Origin: Planctomycetota bacterium
GTDB taxonomy: Bacteria; Planctomycetota; Phycisphaerae; UBA1845
Assembly (NCBI GenBank): GCA_030616775.1
Contig: JAUWWQ010000013.1
Span: 1 to 64,000 of the forward strand
Direction of reading: 5' to 3'
DNA length: 64,000 nucleotides
In this document: piece by piece, positions 43,591-50,965 of the stretch
Layout of the letters: the number at the start of each line of letters is the position of its first letter
Numbering within the stretch: position 1 is the stretch's first letter
Notes under the pieces: generated by a model
Told to the model about the DNA's origin: nothing
Databases searched by the model: none
The model's input: the letters and a program-made list of their open reading frames with translations, nothing else
Made by a program: the position numbers and the translations under genes

Positions 43591-44493
43591 TCATTTCAAC
43601 AACCCTCGCCGGCGGAAGTAGGACAGCACGATCTGATCAAAGGGTACTTCGGTGCTTGTGAACAGGTAGCTTATCCCTCGCCGCGTGCAGTATTCGCGAA
43701 GCCGCTCACAGTACGCCTGCAGGTTCTGCTTGTACCGATTGAGGAGCGCCCGGCTGACGGTGACTTCAGCCACATCATCATCTTCGACGTCTGTAAGTCG
43801 CAGGTCGCCAACGATCCTGGGGTCAATCTCCTCCGGACTGAGAATCTGAACGGCGTACAGATCGTAGTTGCGGCCCAGCAGATATCGCATGCCCTCCTCA
43901 TAGCTGGCCTTTTCGAAGAAGTCGCTAAGCACCAGTACGATGCCCGGCTGGGGATGCCGAATCGCAAACTGCTTTCCGGCTTCCGGCAGGTTACTGACGC
44001 CCTCGCAGGTCAAATCCGTTAGAAACTCAATCAGCTTGAACATCAAATGCCGCCCGCGCACGCCGGCGATCTGCCCCCGCAGACCGTTGGCATACCCGTA
44101 CAGGCTGACCCGATCGAAGTTGATCAGACCGATATAAGCAATGGCTGCGGCAATCCGACGGGCGTAGAGCCATTTACCCGGCTCGCCCCAGTCCATGCTC
44201 TTGGATATGTCCAGCAGCACGCTGACATGCAGGTCTTCCTCCTGCAAGAAGAGCTTGACGAAAAGCTGATCGAGCCGGGCGTAGATGTTCCAATCGAGAA
44301 ACCGCAGGTCGTCCCCGACGACGTAGCTGCGATAATCGGCGAACTCCACCGACTCACCTCGCCTTTTGGTCAGCCGCTCCCCGCGCATCTTGCCGGCGAA
44401 GATCTTCCGACTAACCAGGGCAAGCTGATCCAGCTTGTTCATGAACGCCGGATCAAGCAGCTCGTCAAGCTTTGTTCGATTAACCACTGCCAC
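43591..44493 (-). CDS. DUF58 domain protein
   Basis: The 300-residue product is a DUF58 protein, with the signature RRGESVEFADYRSYVVGDDLR followed by FLDWNIYARLDQLFVKLF, and a von Willebrand-like domain with an altered metal motif (LDISKSMDWG, DxSKS). These proteins work with MoxR ATPases, possibly to mature membrane or secreted complexes. The start is GTG at 44493 with only a weak ribosome site (GGAG 13 bases upstream); a GTG at 44487 is possible. In most bacteria this gene directly follows moxR; here a DUF3800 gene and a repeat array lie between. Confidence 0.88.
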   Translation of the reverse strand: MAVVNRTKLDELLDPAFMNKLDQLALVSRKIFAGKMRGERLTKRRGESVEFADYRSYVVGDDLRFLDWNIYARLDQLFVKLFLQEEDLHVSVLLDISKSMDWGEPGKWLYARRIAAAIAYIGLINFDRVSLYGYANGLRGQIAGVRGRHLMFKLIEFLTDLTCEGVSNLPEAGKQFAIRHPQPGIVLVLSDFFEKASYEEGMRYLLGRNYDLYAVQILSPEEIDPRIVGDLRLTDVEDDDVAEVTVSRALLNRYKQNLQAYCERLREYCTRRGISYLFTSTEVPFDQIVLSYFRRRGLLK

Positions 44494-44514
44494 AGTCTTG
44501 CATCACTCCGGATT

Positions 44515-44621
44515 CAATTGTCGATTGACGATTGTGGATTGTCGATTAAACAAGGGGTTGGTCGCTCAATCGACAATCGTCAATCTCCATCCGACAATCC
44601 CCAATCCGCAATCCCCAATCG
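44515..44621. repeat. GATTG repeat array with inverted arms
   Basis: The left arm (44515-44546) repeats GATTGTCGATTGACGATTG and similar; the right arm (44567-44621) is its reverse complement with variants (CAATCGACAATCGTCAATC, CAATCCGCAATCCCCAATC). The unit is the pentamer GATTG spaced by two to five bases. The arms could pair into a long imperfect hairpin. It stands between the DUF3800 and DUF58 genes, within the operon. Confidence 0.7.
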
Positions 44622-44655
44622 CGTTATGCTGCCGCTTCGGCCATTGTCGGCATAA

Positions 44656-44679
44656 GTAGCGGCTGGCGTCCCCGCCGGC
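44656..44679. repeat. Short copy of the GTAGCGGC palindromic repeat
   Basis: GTAGCGGCTGGCGTCCCCGCCGGC repeats the left half of the 20277-20337 element, with GGCG-TCCC-CGCC as the inner hairpin. It follows the GATTG array by about 35 bases. Confidence 0.55.
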
Positions 44680-44776
44680 AGTTTCTTCTTTCAGTCTTCC
44701 GTGTCATTATTATAGGACTTAAGCAAGCTGCGGTCCCGCCGATCTTGCCCAGCCATCCAAATATTTTTCTTTTCTG

Positions 44777-44807
44777 TTGACATTACGTCCCTCGATCGTC
44801 GTATATT
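44777..44807 (+). promoter_or_regulatory. Sigma-70-like promoter pointing into the DUF3800 gene from its 3' side
   Basis: TTGACA at 44777-44782 and TATATT at 44802-44807 (spacer 19; 18 with GTATAT) form a good promoter on the plus strand in an AT-rich patch. A GGAG follows at about 44810. No plus-strand gene lies downstream, so it would make RNA antisense to the DUF3800 gene, which ends at 44870. Confidence 0.4.
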
Positions 44808-44869
44808 AGAGGAGCCTGGGTGCTGTGCGGAGGTGTCGGGTCAACCCGACGATCGCTAAGCCGCGCAGA

Positions 44870-45592
44870 TTACCCGGGCCACTTTTTTGCGCGCCAATAC
44901 CACACGCTGAATTTAGGGCACCGGTTTCTTACCTCGCGCAGACCCGCATGTTCCCAGGCCTTAGGCAAGAAGCTTGGCACATCAACTTTCTCGCAGAGGT
45001 ACTTGCGGATCTGATTCTTGTACTTGTTAGCCGTCGGCCTGAGGTTGTTGAGAACACATCCGAGAAGCAAGTCGCACGCCTGCAGACACTGGTACGAACG
45101 AATCTTGGAGGAGACTTCGGCCAGGTGCCGAAACGTACGCTTCCCTCCTGGAGGGTTGAAGCGTTCGGAAATGCGCTCCAGAAACTCGTCTCCCCGACAC
45201 CGTGTAAGCTCGTCCGCCAAGAACACCGCGTCCTTCACTTGCATGACATTAGGATGAAGGAGCATTTCCGTGAATTTTTTGTAGGCCCGCGCCTTGAGAA
45301 TCGCCGCGGATTCGTCGGGCCGACCGAACCGGCTGTAATCGAACTTGTGCTGCGGCACGACTACGCAACGGAAATACGCCGAGTCCGCGATGAACTCATC
45401 AACCACGCGACTGCACACCCTGTAGCCGAACGCCGTCTTGCACCATGTATACTTGATCTCGACCTCACACCCTGTCTCGCGCCTGACATCTTCGATCCGC
45501 CGGTGCAGAGTCGACGAATCCGGCAGGAACAGCGCGCCGTACAGCAAGTAATCATGCGCGTTGTCATAGGATTCGTCGAAGTAAACGATCAT
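44870..45592 (-). CDS. DUF3800 protein
   Basis: The 240-residue product opens with the DUF3800 signature MIVYFDESYDNAHDY (the YxDES motif, with the acidic residues of an RNase-H-like fold), then EIKYTW and SAYFRCVVV, and has the usual later LQACDLLLGCVLN block with an Asp that completes the acidic site. DUF3800 proteins are common in accessory and phage-defence islands and are suspected nucleases. It starts eight bases after the moxR stop with its own AGGAG, so it is transcribed with moxR, although it is foreign to this operon type. The next 376 bases carry repeats. It is intact. Confidence 0.88.
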   Translation of the reverse strand: MIVYFDESYDNAHDYLLYGALFLPDSSTLHRRIEDVRRETGCEVEIKYTWCKTAFGYRVCSRVVDEFIADSAYFRCVVVPQHKFDYSRFGRPDESAAILKARAYKKFTEMLLHPNVMQVKDAVFLADELTRCRGDEFLERISERFNPPGGKRTFRHLAEVSSKIRSYQCLQACDLLLGCVLNNLRPTANKYKNQIRKYLCEKVDVPSFLPKAWEHAGLREVRNRCPKFSVWYWRAKKWPG

Positions 45593-45600
45593 CTAATCTC

Positions 45601-46620
45601 CTAAGCCGCTGCTTCCGCCATCGTCGGTGTGTTGTCGAGTATCTCCTTGAGCACGTCGTCGGTGCTGATTCCTTCCGCCTCGCCCTCGAAGTTGAGCAAG
45701 ACCCGGTGTCGCATGGAGGGCAGGTAGATCTTTTTAACGTCACTGAAACTGGCGTTGAACCGGCCGTCGAGCAGGGCGTGCAGCTTGGCACCCAGTGTGA
45801 GAGCCTGCACTGCCCGCGGGCTTGCACCCCAGCGCACGTACTTGTTGGTGGCTTCCACGGCGTAGGGGCCGCCGGGGTGCGATGCCAGGGACAGGCGAAT
45901 GGCGTACTCCTGAACATGTGGGGCAATCACGATCCGGCGAACCAGGTTCTGCGTGCCCAGGATCTCCTGACCGGTCATGGCTTTTTGAACCGATGGGCGG
46001 TAGTCGGTGGTCGTCCGGTCCATGATCGTCTTCAGTTCGTCCTTGTTCGAATAGCTCACGATGAGCTTGAACAGAAACCGATCGAGCTGGGCCTCGGGGA
46101 GCGGATATGTGCCCTCTTGTTCGATGGGGTTTTGCGTGGCCATCACGAAAAACGGTTCCTGGAGTTGATGACTAGTGCCGCCGACAGTCACCGAATGCTC
46201 CTGCATGGCCTCCAGAAGCGCCGATTGAGTCTTGGGCGTCGCCCGGTTGATCTCGTCGGCCAGGATTATCTGACCGAACAGCGGGCCTTTCTGGAACTCG
46301 AAGGTGCGCTTCCCGGATGCGGGATCCTCCGAGATGATCGTCGTTCCGATGATGTCCGCCGGCATCAGGTCGGGGGTGAACTGAATTCGCGAGAACTTCA
46401 AGTCCACGGCCTCGGCCAGCGTGCGGATCAGGTATGTCTTACCCAAACCGGGCACCCCCTCGATCAGCACGTGACCGCCGACAAACAGGGCCGTCAAGAC
46501 TCCCTCGACGACCTCCGTGTGACCGACGATTACCTTGCCGATCTCATCACGAACAGCGTGAAACTTCCTGCAAAACTCCTGCGTCGCCTTTTCAACAGCC
46601 GGATCAATCTGTGATGCCAT
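45601..46620 (-). CDS. MoxR-family AAA+ ATPase
   Basis: The 339-residue product has Walker A GVPGLGKTYL, Walker B LADEINRATPKTQSALLEAMQE with the MoxR-specific E-x-x-A-x-x-x-x-Q pattern, sensor 1 in ATQNPIEQEGTYPLPEAQLD and the Arg finger in FLFKL..., all typical. MoxR ATPases act as chaperones for vWA proteins. AGGAG precedes the ATG by six bases. Its partners are encoded on both sides: the large vWA protein upstream, and the DUF58 and BatA-like proteins downstream beyond the DUF3800 insertion. Confidence 0.95.
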   Translation of the reverse strand: MASQIDPAVEKATQEFCRKFHAVRDEIGKVIVGHTEVVEGVLTALFVGGHVLIEGVPGLGKTYLIRTLAEAVDLKFSRIQFTPDLMPADIIGTTIISEDPASGKRTFEFQKGPLFGQIILADEINRATPKTQSALLEAMQEHSVTVGGTSHQLQEPFFVMATQNPIEQEGTYPLPEAQLDRFLFKLIVSYSNKDELKTIMDRTTTDYRPSVQKAMTGQEILGTQNLVRRIVIAPHVQEYAIRLSLASHPGGPYAVEATNKYVRWGASPRAVQALTLGAKLHALLDGRFNASFSDVKKIYLPSMRHRVLLNFEGEAEGISTDDVLKEILDNTPTMAEAAA

Positions 46621-46732
46621 GGCTCGCTCCTAACGGTTCGACACTCGTACAATCAGGACGCACCACACTTTTGTTACCGTGTTGCGTATTCTGAATCCTC
46701 GGGTACCGCTGCATTCCTTCACATTTCGACGT

Positions 46733-49700
46733 TTATTCGTCCTTCTTCTTCTGATCGCGCTCAGCGCGCCTTTTGGCACGTAGGAGTCGCGAGGTGGTTG
46801 TCGGCTTTTCTTCGGCCTCCTGGTCTTGCGCTGGTGGTTCTCCGGGTTTGGGTTGCGGCTGGACCGTCTTGGCGCCGCCGAGGGCTTCATGCAGATCACC
46901 CGCGGGCCTGGCTGCCCGCTCATCCCCGACATCGAAACGGCGTCTGGCGGTCGCTCGTGGCAGTGGGGTGCCCTCCGCTTCTTGGGTGCCTTTAGCCGCT
47001 TCAGCTTCGAAGCCGTCGCGGACCCGCTCGCGCGCGCTCTTGAGCTTCTCCAGTGCGATCGCGCTGCGGTCACCTGTTTGCCGTAGAGCGGTGACAGTAT
47101 GAGTCATAAAGTCAAACAGCGGTCCAATGTATCGGAATCGGATGGTCCACCCGATCAGCTCTGCCAGAAGAAACACACCCAGAACGCCCCACCACGGACC
47201 ATGTCGCATGTCCAGACCGAACAGCAAGACGACGACTATCACGACCTCCACGACGACGGAAAGCGCCAACCAACTAGCCAACCGCCGGACCGCCACGTCA
47301 AGCAGAAAGGCCGGCAAGAGCAGCCATGCGAGCACCCACTCCCAAGCAGGCCGCTTCGCTTCGGTCGGCGGCAGATCATGCTTGAACACGCCGGCCTCTT
47401 GGGGTTCGACATCCAGCCAACGGCCGCCGGTGGTTTCAGCCACCTGCCGCAACAGGGCTTCGTTGGGCATCAGATCACGATACTCCGGTGAGAACGGGAC
47501 CGACAGGCCGGTCCGAATCGTCCCCAGGCTGCTTCCATCGGCACTGTGAACATGGACGTTGGCGAGATACTGGCCTGCATGTTCGATCGGGATGTCCGCT
47601 TCATAATGCCCGGGCCCGGTCTGCATGAACTGAACGGGCATGGCCTGGTTGCCGGGACCGATGATCTTGGAACGCAGTTGCAGCAGATTGAGGTAGCTTG
47701 CATCCTTGTCCAGGGCGTCGATCACGATGCGCCCGCGGTTCCCGTCGACCTTGGTGTAGGTGTCGAAGTTGGCGGGCGTATCCTGCCGCATGGTCCAGCG
47801 AACGATCTGGGCCCACAACTTGGCGAACTTGGGCCACTGCGTCCAGGCCTCCCCCCACACCGGCCAGTAGCCGCTCGTAAACGCCACCGTCTTGCCCAGC
47901 TCGTACTGCCAGTGGGCCAACAAAGGGTCTTCACCGTCGTCGGTGAAGCGCACCATGGGCATGATCACATTGGGACTTGGCTTTGGTGATGTCAGGACCA
48001 TACCCTCCAACGGCGGCAAAGATTCAGTCGGCTCCACACCGGCCAACAATTCGCTCTGGGCATGTAGAATCTGCGGCTGCAGCGTCTCTTCGATGATCAG
48101 TGGACGACGGACGACCTTTGACTCCTTGACGAAGATTTGGGGGAGCTGCCGCGGGTTTCGGGCTCCATAGAACTTGCCACCGGTCACATTGGCGATTCTG
48201 CGCAGCGTTCCGGTCATCACATGCGCGCCCCATCCAATGGCAATCGTGCTGACTGTGATCTTGGCCTTTACATAGTCAGCAAGTAGTCTTTGTGACGGCC
48301 CCTGGGCGTCGCCGTCACTCAGGATAATGACGTGTTTTTGGGCGGCGTCTCGGCCCCGACCTGCCGTCAGCTCTTTATACGCCATTCGCATGGTCGTGCC
48401 GAAGTCGGGCATGTCCCCGATCTGCATCCTGTCGATTCTGGCCTTGACCGCCGCTTTGTTGGTGTTCAGATCCAGGGGTACTTCCCAGTTCTCTCCGCCC
48501 GGGGAGTAGGTATATGTGAGCACGCCGAAATAATCCTGCGAGCTGATCGTATCGGCGCTCTTTTTGGCCATCTCCTTCCCCCAGTAATTGCCCCGGGCGA
48601 TTTCGCAACTGTGCATGATCAGCACTAATGCGCCTCGCGGGATCACACGCTTGTGCTTGATCTCGAAGGAGACAGGCATGACCTCCTCAACGGGGCTGCC
48701 TATCCAACCGCCCGCGCCGAATCCCTCGTCCCCACCAAGCATGATGAGTCCGCTGCCCATGTCCTTGACGTAGGTGGCCAGGTCTTGCTGCTGCTGGTCG
48801 GTGAATGTGGCGGCCGGAACATTGGCCAGGATGATCGTCGAGTAGTTCATCATCTGCAGAAGCCCGAACTCGCCGAGCTCGGCCGTGGTCTTGATATCAA
48901 CGTTTACGTTCTCGCTGAGCAGGGCTTCATAGAGGGGAAGGTCAAGCTGTCGATCCGGGCTGACCAGAAGCGCCCGGCTCTTGCCCGACACAAACGTAAA
49001 GGCGCTGGCCGTGTTGTTCAAGGCGGTCACGTCCATCGACTCGTCGTCCGGGCGGAACGTGGCCTCGAAGGTGTGCGCACCCGCCCCGTGGACGGGCAGC
49101 TTTATAAAGAAAGTGCTTTTGCCCGGCTTCAGATCGACCCTGGCCCGATCTTTCGGGAGGTTGACCAGTTGCCCATTCTGATAGATGGAGATCGTGCCCG
49201 AGACACGTTTATTGGTATGCAGGATCATGCGGATGGGCACCTGCTCACCCGGCTCGGCGTGCGTTGGCGCGATCATCCGATCAAAGTAGACCTCGTTGCG
49301 ATGGGCGTACCACAGTTGTACCACGTCGACGGGGATGCCATCCGCCTTGGCCCGCCGGGCTTCGGTCAGCAGGTCGCCCATATTGTCGTTCCCGTCGGAC
49401 ATCAGCACGATGCGCTTAGCCGTGTCGTGCGGGAACATGGCCATCGCCAATCGCATCGCCGAAGCCACATTGGTGCGATCCATATTGGGCATGATGGGAA
49501 GTCGGCCGGGCGGGACGAAGTATCCACCGCGCATGGGCAGTTGTTCCAGGTAGGCGTCGCGGGCGAAATCGATTACGCCTACCCGATCATCGGGTGGCAA
49601 GTCAGTGGTTGCTTGACGGATGTATTGCTCTTGATACTCCTGCAGCGGCTGGACGCTGTGCGAACGATCCATCAAGAAGATGACCGTCAGATCGTCGTTG

Positions 49701-49906
49701 CGTCGGACCTGCTCGACGCCGGCCAGACAGCACGCAACCAGAATCACCAGCAAGCTGCGAACCACCAGGGCCAGCACCCTTCGCATCGGATCGAGCCCCG
49801 CCAGGCTCCTGAGCGACGCCACGATCAGCACCGGCACCAGCAGGCACAGCCACAGCCACGCCGGCTGCTGGAAGTCAAACGGAAGGGTCATCGCGACGCC
49901 GGTCAT
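46733..49906 (-). CDS. Large membrane protein with two von Willebrand A-like domains
   Basis: I start at the ATG at 49906, which overlaps the NHL gene's stop as ATGA. The product of about 1057 residues opens with two helices (PAWLWLCLLVPVLIVASLRS and VLALVVRSLLVILVACC). A vWA domain follows with an intact metal site (FLMDRSHSV, DxSxS; MSDGND later). A beta domain and a glutamine-amidotransferase-like fold come next (GLIMLGGDEGFGAGGWIGSP), then a second vWA-like domain in which the DxSxS is lost (VLIMHSCEIARG) though DFGT and SDGD remain. Two or three helices (VLAWLLLPAFLLDVAVR onward) and a long charged tail close the protein. This layout matches planctomycete proteins linked to MoxR. It probably spans the inner membrane and presents the vWA domains for complex assembly. 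Confidence 0.87.
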   Translation of the reverse strand: MTGVAMTLPFDFQQPAWLWLCLLVPVLIVASLRSLAGLDPMRRVLALVVRSLLVILVACCLAGVEQVRRNDDLTVIFLMDRSHSVQPLQEYQEQYIRQATTDLPPDDRVGVIDFARDAYLEQLPMRGGYFVPPGRLPIMPNMDRTNVASAMRLAMAMFPHDTAKRIVLMSDGNDNMGDLLTEARRAKADGIPVDVVQLWYAHRNEVYFDRMIAPTHAEPGEQVPIRMILHTNKRVSGTISIYQNGQLVNLPKDRARVDLKPGKSTFFIKLPVHGAGAHTFEATFRPDDESMDVTALNNTASAFTFVSGKSRALLVSPDRQLDLPLYEALLSENVNVDIKTTAELGEFGLLQMMNYSTIILANVPAATFTDQQQQDLATYVKDMGSGLIMLGGDEGFGAGGWIGSPVEEVMPVSFEIKHKRVIPRGALVLIMHSCEIARGNYWGKEMAKKSADTISSQDYFGVLTYTYSPGGENWEVPLDLNTNKAAVKARIDRMQIGDMPDFGTTMRMAYKELTAGRGRDAAQKHVIILSDGDAQGPSQRLLADYVKAKITVSTIAIGWGAHVMTGTLRRIANVTGGKFYGARNPRQLPQIFVKESKVVRRPLIIEETLQPQILHAQSELLAGVEPTESLPPLEGMVLTSPKPSPNVIMPMVRFTDDGEDPLLAHWQYELGKTVAFTSGYWPVWGEAWTQWPKFAKLWAQIVRWTMRQDTPANFDTYTKVDGNRGRIVIDALDKDASYLNLLQLRSKIIGPGNQAMPVQFMQTGPGHYEADIPIEHAGQYLANVHVHSADGSSLGTIRTGLSVPFSPEYRDLMPNEALLRQVAETTGGRWLDVEPQEAGVFKHDLPPTEAKRPAWEWVLAWLLLPAFLLDVAVRRLASWLALSVVVEVVIVVVLLFGLDMRHGPWWGVLGVFLLAELIGWTIRFRYIGPLFDFMTHTVTALRQTGDRSAIALEKLKSARERVRDGFEAEAAKGTQEAEGTPLPRATARRRFDVGDERAARPAGDLHEALGGAKTVQPQPKPGEPPAQDQEAEEKPTTTSRLLRAKRRAERDQKKKDE

Positions 49907-50826
49907 GGTCGGATGATCTGGACTCGACTGTTGAGCGAATCGACAACGTACACGTTCCCACCGGGGCCGAACGCGGCGCCCCACGGGGCAAACAGCTCAC
50001 CGGGTTTGCGGCCGCCACCGCCCCAAATGCGCAAGGAGCGCCCGTCCCTGGTAAACCATTGCAGACGGTTGCCCTCATACTCGCAGACCATGATCTCCCC
50101 ACTGGGTGACACACTAATGTCATAAGGATAGCGGAGCTTGCCGGGGCCGTTGCCGAAGCCGCCAAACGCCGCCAGCGCCTTGCCGTTACGCGAGAGCCTC
50201 ACAATCCGATGGTTGCACGCATCCGCGATCCAGAGAGTCTGCTGATCGTCGATGTCGATCCCGGCCGGACGGCGGAGGGGTTTGCCGTCGATAAGTCCCT
50301 CACCTATCGCGTCTACGAACTTCAAATCCGGCGACCACTTTGTGATTCGATCGTTGCCCTGGTACTCGCTGACGTAGATGAATCCGTCGGCGTCGACGGC
50401 CACGTCGGTAGGCAGGAGGAGCTCACCGTCACCAGTACCTTCGCGGCCGAACGAGCCGAGTTGATTCCCGTCCCGGTCAAAGACCGTAACGCGGTGATAA
50501 TGGGTGTCGGCGACGAAAATCCGCCCGTCCGGGTGCACGGTCAGGCCCACGGGTTTGCCCTGGGCCGTCTCCGGCATTCGCCAATACGTCTCGAGAGCAC
50601 CGTCGGCGCCGAAGCGCTGCACGCGACCGCTCTTATCCACCACGAACACCGACCCGTCGGGTTCCGCGGTGATCGCCCGAGGATAGCTGAACGCACCCGG
50701 CCCCAGACCCACACCTCCGAAGATCCCGATCACACCGTTGGGCGTAATTGCCGGCGGTTCGCAACCGGCAACCAGGCCCAGGACAACAGGTAACAGGACC
50801 AGGCAGATTGCAAGCCGTGGGAGCAT
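49903..50826 (-). CDS. NHL-repeat (beta-propeller) lipoprotein
   Basis: I start at the ATG at 50826, which gives a lipoprotein signal ending LVAGC (Cys22); the longer frame to 51021 overlaps the upstream gene. The 307-residue product has six NHL repeats forming a beta-propeller (PRAITAEPDGSVFVVDKSG, PVGLTVHPDGRIFVADTHYH and so on), used for binding protein or carbohydrate. It hangs outside the inner membrane. A six-codon frame (MARVVI) directly upstream ends in a TGA that overlaps the start as TGATG, and has its own AAGG, so translation may be passed on from it. It is coupled by ATGA to the large vWA gene. Confidence 0.85.
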   Translation of the reverse strand: MLPRLAICLVLLPVVLGLVAGCEPPAITPNGVIGIFGGVGLGPGAFSYPRAITAEPDGSVFVVDKSGRVQRFGADGALETYWRMPETAQGKPVGLTVHPDGRIFVADTHYHRVTVFDRDGNQLGSFGREGTGDGELLLPTDVAVDADGFIYVSEYQGNDRITKWSPDLKFVDAIGEGLIDGKPLRRPAGIDIDDQQTLWIADACNHRIVRLSRNGKALAAFGGFGNGPGKLRYPYDISVSPSGEIMVCEYEGNRLQWFTRDGRSLRIWGGGGRKPGELFAPWGAAFGPGGNVYVVDSLNSRVQIIRP

Positions 50827-50965
50827 CAAATGACAACGCGAGCCATTATGAACCTTCACCCCGCGCTCAACTGAGACAACATGACATGAACCACAGGGTT
50901 TAGCCTGCGCGGATATCCGTGCGGCATTTCGGCCGCGACTCGTTTGAGTCGTTGTTTGCACTCGC

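Noticed and set aside
44515-44621. CRISPR array
   Set aside because: The repeat unit is only five bases with irregular short spacing, there are no constant repeats of 24-37 bases, and no cas genes are present.
44825-45604. Plus-strand open frame of 259 codons opposite the DUF3800 gene
   Set aside because: The minus strand encodes the recognisable YxDES protein, and the plus frame has no known domain.
48653-50125. Plus-strand open frame of 490 codons opposite the large vWA gene
   Set aside because: Antisense shadow in GC-rich DNA; the opposite strand has full vWA and NHL domains.
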